Below are positions 60,301 through 64,000 of a DNA stretch of 64,000 bases, piece after piece. Under the pieces are notes generated by a model. The model ran no database searches. It was not told the origin of the DNA and saw only the letters and a program-made list of their open reading frames with translations. How positions within the stretch are numbered: position 1 is the stretch's first letter; every line of letters begins with the position of its first letter. Origin of the DNA: Methanoregulaceae archaeon UBA467 (GTDB taxonomy: Archaea > Halobacteriota > Methanomicrobia > Methanomicrobiales > Methanospirillaceae). The stretch spans positions 310,001 to 374,000 of the forward strand of contig DASP01000005.1 of assembly GCA_002503825.1 (NCBI GenBank), given 5' to 3'. Made by a program: the position numbers and the translations under genes.

Positions 60301-60730
60301 GGGTCTCCCTACGACCTATATTACCTGTATCGGGAACCAGTCAGAGACCCAGCAGTCCTCGGAAGAGGCAGGGTACGTAGTCACCTATACAAATATCACC
60401 AATACCATTGTCACCGAGGAATTCACGAGAACTTTCTATGTGAACGGGAGTGCATGGAACGAGCCCTGGTACAGGACATGGTACGAGAATTACTATATCG
60501 ACATCCCCGGATACCTCGGGAAAACAAAGATAGGGTCAAGGACAATCCCCGCTCCGGTACCTCTTTCCGGTTCATATACCTTTGACCTCAAACCCTACCT
60601 TCCACCGGGCGTCACTACGGTGGACTTTAATTTCTATCCTGAAGGGACGGACGGGGTGATTAGTGGATTTACCAGAAATATGAGCCGATTATCCTTGGAT
60701 CCAGGGAAAATTTACATCATGCTCCAATAA
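57308..60730 (+). CDS. Secreted surface protein with Ig-like domains and a von Willebrand A domain
   Basis: An 1140-residue exported protein. The signal is LAVTLLLLFFACSYGA (about residues 5-20). Residues 25-600 hold repeated invasin/Big-1-type Ig domains (TTPISINIVNSSTNQPIAGL, DTANSSLITVEVKNRTNPDP, KTANIRAVVMDRYGNPVKGQ). A vWA domain spans about 630-870 with the metal site DTSGS, the Thr of SGATN and LLSDGEW; a Cys-containing insertion (YCRNVWNGYRWVWTCDNVCY) interrupts it. The C-terminal 250 residues are beta-rich. No anchor is obvious. It probably works in adhesion or surface assembly, with the pilin-like operon that follows. Confidence 0.87.
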   Translation: MRSLLAVTLLLLFFACSYGAADTSPISVLIQTQQYGIANGVDTTPISINIVNSSTNQPIAGLPLDISLVNPSYGVITPQNTVTDISGSAQTMFIADNKTGKADFNTIVDYYGQLLDPIPGSIIVQGYPDTINLNGTPEWLVAGDTANSSLITVEVKNRTNPDPMLNVRFSLLDPTRGSLTVTSTATDLQGKATTRFTPSTRSGDAIIRVNVTYRENGNEQYILTYYTQKVDHAAPYRMSLYDAPSEMFVGQNTNLTVYYVDVYNNPIDNKRYSESVRFSVTSPSSTAGFWNGTAYSTIPLNVTLNAEGAAVTDIKVDNLPGINKVTVHPLFSGVADTTINILGIAGAPPVIIEQYFSSYAMPDPYPNIPADAATVFNITYTLRDQYGNGVRNRSFWMNTTLGEEESRLLVTNSSGMVKVTYGPKIRTDIINITVEAVDAKPDGTRAFNWTNVEITSTEPVQMVLTGSPQYIPSWDVPGSKTANIRAVVMDRYGNPVKGQQVNFTVVPASWTYNYISAGVTGPKWRDYAPSTVSLTTVTHDSPLDAYASLEFQPGYFPNFGDPPAHDACTLTAKWGSYPTQSLKINWTNVPFLSISTNVTPLVAQWDDIVTVNVKVEGNGYRLKRKPVDVMLLLDTSGSMKWDIAHDYGSSNQRLTAAKTAAKNFIGNMQEGDRVGLVTFASDATLRHGLTDLPSFSVVNATINSLTASGATNMRKAFKLGIDELNTTGRPDALKAVILLSDGEWNYDGSPVAHGTGWLDGSSYTFSGSSLEANNYRYYPGYGGTLELYCRNVWNGYRWVWTCDNVCYNGEGTTQNMSRYANASSVRIYDIFFASSPSPTVVTTLSAMANANSGFYEYAPSAEKLNEIFERIAGVLKVDAGIGVTMDLPFDDIKVTTNVSSWSVNGTEAFTYIPYTEILKYWFNTTPRVNINPPMYRDDTTNWSANQLSFNIGTIKLNQTWESTFKLKVNNNLLNVGRITLFDESSKISFSDGKQNFELGLPTTYITCIGNQSETQQSSEEAGYVVTYTNITNTIVTEEFTRTFYVNGSAWNEPWYRTWYENYYIDIPGYLGKTKIGSRTIPAPVPLSGSYTFDLKPYLPPGVTTVDFNFYPEGTDGVISGFTRNMSRLSLDPGKIYIMLQ

Positions 60731-60867
60731 TTAAAATCCCCTTTTATTTTTAAAACCTGCCTGAATTTTACTTACCGCCGGAACTCTGTTAAAACCTGTA
60801 CTGTTGTTCAGATTGGCCTGAAAACGGATTCTATTTTACGTGGATCCGGGAAGATACAACAAGAATA

Positions 60868-60884
60868 CAATTGTTTATATCAAA
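60868..60884 (+). promoter_or_regulatory. TATA-box promoter of the pilin-like operon
   Basis: AATTGTTTATATCAAAG contains TTTATAT at about 60873-60879, about 30 bases before the ATG at 60908. It indicates a transcript separate from the Ig/vWA gene, with a very short leader. Confidence 0.5.
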
Positions 60885-60907
60885 GATTTCCAATATACCT
60901 AATTACC

Positions 60908-61915
60908 ATGCCACCTGAACGGGGGTTTTCCTCCGAAGAGGCCCAGCTTTCTATCGATTTCATTATCGGGTTCACCATTTTTATGGTAGCGTTCATATTC
61001 GTGGCCACGATGATGTCGAGCCTCTTGATAAACCTTCAGAGCAAGACCATAGATTACGATGCAGTTGCATACCGGACCGGTGTCGTCCTCGTGGAAGACC
61101 CGGGAGAACCTGACAACTGGCAGGGCCTTGATCTCCAGTTCCAGTCCGAGCGGGACCTTTTAAAACGTCTTGGGCTTTCGATTGCTCGTAACAGTCCGGA
61201 AATTATACGCGAATCAAAAATTGAAAAATTTTTTGGTTTCAGCGCAGCCGGGTGCAGCGGGGCTGATGCTTTATGCTTTCCGTCAGATTACCGGGAGAAA
61301 TTGATTTTTGGTGATTATCCTTATAATTTCAATATAAGCATGCGGGAGCTCGCTACCTCTCGTACCTGGAGCGTGGGAGAAGTGTCCCCGGACAGGTACG
61401 GGTATATCCGCCGGGTGGTTGCAATAAAAAAGCCGGGGTACACGACGATTGAGATTAATAACGGCGTTGTAGACACCCCTGTTAATCATACGATCGCTAT
61501 TGACATGCTCCTTGGAAATATTTACGATCCGCTTATCAATCCTGCATACAGGCTCGATCCATTGAATGAAGACGTCCCGATATATTTAACCAACATTACC
61601 AACGCTTCAACAATCCTGACATCGGTCAGCATCGCCCAGTACCCGGGAGGGACCCCGCTCACCATTCCGGTCTTATCACCCACAATTCTCGTTAATTCTA
61701 CACCGGCTCCGTTATGGGCATTACCGGTTGCAAACGGGACGTCCATAGTCATCGAAGGAGGGTATCTGTCAGACCAGGGTATAGGGCAACTCGACGAGGT
61801 TATTTTAACGCTCCAATTCGACAGGCCTGTTTATAGTGGTGAAATGAAATATCTTCACTCCCAGACAATTACCCCGCCACTTTCCCCGGCGGTTCTCGAG
61901 GTGAAAATATGGTGA
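60908..61915 (+). CDS. Pilin-like exported protein 1 (large minor-pilin type)
   Basis: A 335-residue protein with a short charged start and a hydrophobic helix (LSIDFIIGFTIFMVAFIFVA, about residues 14-33) after SSEEAQ, the form of an archaeal class III (prepilin-type) signal. The rest is beta-rich and exposed, with many Asn-x-Thr sites. The AAGCSGADALC loop may hold a disulfide. It is first of five overlapping or abutting genes; the neighbours all share the N-terminal pilin-like helix, so this is likely a minor pilin or filament-associated subunit. Confidence 0.75.
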   Translation: MPPERGFSSEEAQLSIDFIIGFTIFMVAFIFVATMMSSLLINLQSKTIDYDAVAYRTGVVLVEDPGEPDNWQGLDLQFQSERDLLKRLGLSIARNSPEIIRESKIEKFFGFSAAGCSGADALCFPSDYREKLIFGDYPYNFNISMRELATSRTWSVGEVSPDRYGYIRRVVAIKKPGYTTIEINNGVVDTPVNHTIAIDMLLGNIYDPLINPAYRLDPLNEDVPIYLTNITNASTILTSVSIAQYPGGTPLTIPVLSPTILVNSTPAPLWALPVANGTSIVIEGGYLSDQGIGQLDEVILTLQFDRPVYSGEMKYLHSQTITPPLSPAVLEVKIW

Positions 61916-62394
61916 ATAATCAGGCGCAGCTCTATACCATTGAGGGGATTGCAGCTGCAATCCTGATGGTAATCACCGCATACCTTGTCATCTCGTCTTC
62001 GACGATATTCACCCCGCAGGATACCCATATTAATGACATGCAACTTGAACAGATCGGCCATGATGCCCTTGTGGTGATGAATACGCCGGTAGTGAACGGA
62101 ACGCCCAGTACCCTGAGCATATGCATCAATCAGAATAATTCAGCAGCATTCTCTGATAATTTTTCAAGGTTAACCAGCGCAACAGTATATTCAGGAGCTG
62201 ATTCCCTCCGGTACAATACCACTGTTTTCTACCGGGATTCAACAACTATTGATAATATATCATACGGCGGATATCAGTATTACCGGGAAAACGCAGTGAA
62301 GGTGACCCAGTGGGTAAATGTAGGTCCGGGTGCCGATCCTGCTGTACTAAGCGATAAAGTGGTCCTGGTGGAGGTGTTACTATGGCGGGGTTGA
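61909..62394 (+). CDS. Pilin-like exported protein 2
   Basis: A 161-residue protein starting NNQAQLYTIEGIAAAILMVI, so a pilin-type helix at about residues 10-30 directly after a Gln/Ala-containing cleavage-like region. A beta-rich exposed part follows (TVYSGADSLRYNTTVFYRDS). It overlaps the previous gene by seven bases and the next by 13. Homologous small proteins are found next to type IV pilin loci in methanogens and haloarchaea. No exact family name is claimed. Confidence 0.75.
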   Translation: MVNNQAQLYTIEGIAAAILMVITAYLVISSSTIFTPQDTHINDMQLEQIGHDALVVMNTPVVNGTPSTLSICINQNNSAAFSDNFSRLTSATVYSGADSLRYNTTVFYRDSTTIDNISYGGYQYYRENAVKVTQWVNVGPGADPAVLSDKVVLVEVLLWRG

Positions 62395-62741
62395 ACGACG
62401 ACGCTCAATGGATCGTGCTGATGGGATTTATCGTAAGTATCGCCATCTTCTTCCTGGCATTGATTGTTGCCGAGTCGGCACTGGTGGGAAAGACCACCTC
62501 CGAGAGCGTACTTGATTTTCCGAAGATGGATATACAGGATATACGGTCAGAACTCATGACTCTCAGGTGGGATCACCTCGGAACATATCACGATGATCTC
62601 ACGTCGTTATCGCTCGAACGGAAAAATGCCGTGATCTCTTTTTCCACTTTGAATGACCCGGTAGATCGGTACAACATGCTTTTTATTCATTATAACAATG
62701 GGGTCACCGCCTATAACGAGGCCTACCAGGAGTATTATTAA
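62382..62741 (+). CDS. Pilin-like small membrane protein 3
   Basis: A 119-residue protein with one N-terminal helix (WIVLMGFIVSIAIFFLALIV, about residues 9-28) after DDAQ and a helical exposed part (LTSLSLERKNAVISF). It has no detected enzyme motif. It overlaps its upstream neighbour by 13 bases and shares one base with the next gene, so all are translated from one message. A structural role in the filament base is likely. Confidence 0.7.
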   Translation: MAGLNDDAQWIVLMGFIVSIAIFFLALIVAESALVGKTTSESVLDFPKMDIQDIRSELMTLRWDHLGTYHDDLTSLSLERKNAVISFSTLNDPVDRYNMLFIHYNNGVTAYNEAYQEYY

Positions 62742-63187
62742 TGGTTCGACTGACAGACCGGGAACAGGCAGTAAGTGGAATGATTGAGTATATCATCATT
62801 TCCGGGATTCTCATGGTACTGATGGTGATAACCACCCTTGCCCTCACCTCGGTTATCATCGAGCGCCCTGTCGACCAGCTCTCCGAGTCTGCCTTTATCG
62901 ACATTGGAAACGGGATCAGTACCCGTATTGTCGATATTTATGTCATCGCGCCCATCCCCCCGGCAAGTATAGGGAATATTTCGTCACAATTCGACATTCC
63001 TGATGATGTGGCAGGGAGAGAATATTCGGTAACAGTCATCGGCTCGACAGGGGATCAGATTATTGTTTCAAGAGGGAATATTGCCAGGAGAGTCTCTCTT
63101 GCAGGCATCGGAACAACGCTCGGTGTCGGGGGAAGTACAACAGGACACGGGCTCAATGAGATCAACTACCGCTCGGAGGGATTCTAA
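62741..63187 (+). CDS. Pilin-like exported protein 4
   Basis: A 148-residue protein with the N-terminal stretch DREQAVSGMIEYIIISGILM, a pilin-type processing region followed by a hydrophobic helix to about residue 40. The exposed part (REYSVTVIGSTGDQIIVSRG) resembles the beta sheet of archaeal pilins and archaellins. It begins on the last base of the previous stop (TAATG). Confidence 0.73.
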   Translation: MVRLTDREQAVSGMIEYIIISGILMVLMVITTLALTSVIIERPVDQLSESAFIDIGNGISTRIVDIYVIAPIPPASIGNISSQFDIPDDVAGREYSVTVIGSTGDQIIVSRGNIARRVSLAGIGTTLGVGGSTTGHGLNEINYRSEGF

Positions 63188-63189
63188 AA

Positions 63190-63978
63190 ATGGTTCGGAT
63201 AACAGAAAAAAACTCTGAACGTGGGGTTTCAGAGACCGTCGGCTTCATCCTCATTTTTGCTATCGTGATGGCCGGGATCGGGCTGGTCACGCTCTACGGG
63301 TATCCTATCCTTGTACAGGAGCAGGCGAATGCAAATATCAGGAATATGGAAAAGAACATGATCGTCCTGCAGAGCGACCTGGACAGCCTGACATTTAAAA
63401 ATGTCCCGTACCAGGAGACCACAATGCAGGTAAGCGGGGGGACTCTTTTTGTAAAAGGGCCTTCATTATCAGATCAACAATTTCTCATCAATAAAACAGA
63501 TTATCCGGCTGAATTTTTATCAAATAGTTTCTCACCCGGCGAGATGTCATACGAATCTGACGATAGAAACACTATTATAAGTCTCGAAAATGGGGCAGTT
63601 CACAAACGATACTGGAATGACATTACCGGATCTGCAATGATTTCAGATCCACGATGGTTTTACGATACAGACACTGGTACTTTAGTTATTACCTTTATCC
63701 AGGTTTATTCAGAATCGCAGTTATCCCAGACAGGAATAGGAACAGTACAGATGAAAGTCAGTAAGTTACCTGAGTATGAACTATCCATTCCATTATACGC
63801 AGAAAAGATTACCATCACATATGTCCCGGATGCAAAAAACAATTACAAAGTTGCATGGCATAATTATTTTTCATCATTTCCGGAAAATGCCTTTTCAGGA
63901 ACCGATGCAAAATTAACGGTCAATAATGTTAACCAATTGGTAGTTAAAGCGTATAGAGTAACAATAGTAGGTATATAA
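63190..63978 (+). CDS. Type IV pilin N-terminal-like protein 5
   Basis: A 262-residue protein that begins with NSERGVSETVGFILIFAIVM, the archaeal pilin N-terminal motif (RGVSETVG followed by a hydrophobic helix). The exposed C-terminal 230 residues are beta-rich (TMQVSGGTLFVKGPSLSDQQ). It starts two bases after the previous stop and is complete, ending 22 bases before the window edge; later genes of the operon, possibly including the assembly ATPase, would lie outside. Confidence 0.78.
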   Translation: MVRITEKNSERGVSETVGFILIFAIVMAGIGLVTLYGYPILVQEQANANIRNMEKNMIVLQSDLDSLTFKNVPYQETTMQVSGGTLFVKGPSLSDQQFLINKTDYPAEFLSNSFSPGEMSYESDDRNTIISLENGAVHKRYWNDITGSAMISDPRWFYDTDTGTLVITFIQVYSESQLSQTGIGTVQMKVSKLPEYELSIPLYAEKITITYVPDAKNNYKVAWHNYFSSFPENAFSGTDAKLTVNNVNQLVVKAYRVTIVGI

Positions 63979-64000
63979 TTTCCTTAAAAACCGGATCTAA

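Overview
The window looks like a chromosomal segment of a methanogenic archaeon, most likely of the order Methanomicrobiales. The evidence is a group II chaperonin (thermosome), archaeal TiaS, deoxyhypusine synthase, archaeal RPA with its partner protein, the archaeal mevalonate enzymes (HMG-CoA synthase, thiolase, DUF35 protein and, far away, HMG-CoA reductase), CTP-type riboflavin kinase RbkR, RibL, a ferredoxin-linked pyruvate synthase, a dihydropteroate-synthase-like protein and archaeal pilin-like genes. TATA-type promoters placed about 25 bases before a start codon are seen repeatedly. No tRNA, rRNA, CRISPR array, intact insertion sequence or prophage was recognised.

Layout: 1-15.7 kb holds housekeeping and small operons: SufC with a SufB/D protein, an orphan DNA methylase, an operon of amidotransferase, HAD phosphatase and exported transglutaminase-like protein, an exonuclease-helicase pair resembling bacterial MrfB-MrfA, a ferritin-like protein, RibL with a JAMM protease, a parvulin, a DHPS-like protein, a PHP phosphoesterase, TruA and small proteins. 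15.9-18.7 kb is a four-gene pyruvate:ferredoxin oxidoreductase operon. 20-31 kb has the thermosome, a regulator divergent from TiaS, deoxyhypusine synthase with PyrF, a stand-alone glycyl-radical-type domain with CbiZ, the RPA pair and the RibB-RbkR operon. 31-34.4 kb is a mevalonate operon led by an HTH regulator.

The accessory part is 35.3-48.8 kb. After an AT-rich gene-free stretch come exported proteins built from domains that resemble the SUOX (sulfite oxidase, molybdopterin-binding) fold: a 1487-residue protein with six such modules, a 1036-residue protein with one module plus PEGA repeats, and three further small ones in one operon with an orphan tungstate/molybdate-binding protein (WtpA type). 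This is the best candidate for an undescribed system: a cell-surface set of SUOX-fold proteins linked to W/Mo oxyanion binding, without permease or ATPase genes nearby.

48.9-57.2 kb returns to housekeeping genes (Trm5, HMG-CoA reductase, RimI, DUF1015, HisG, RNase H type) mixed with small membrane proteins, gene fragments and a duplication scar. 57.3-64 kb encodes a secreted Ig-like/von Willebrand A protein followed by five overlapping or abutting pilin-like genes, probably a surface filament or adhesion system that continues past the right edge. Two diverged copies of a roughly 230-base hairpin-rich noncoding repeat lie at 19.3 kb and 52.5 kb in the same orientation.
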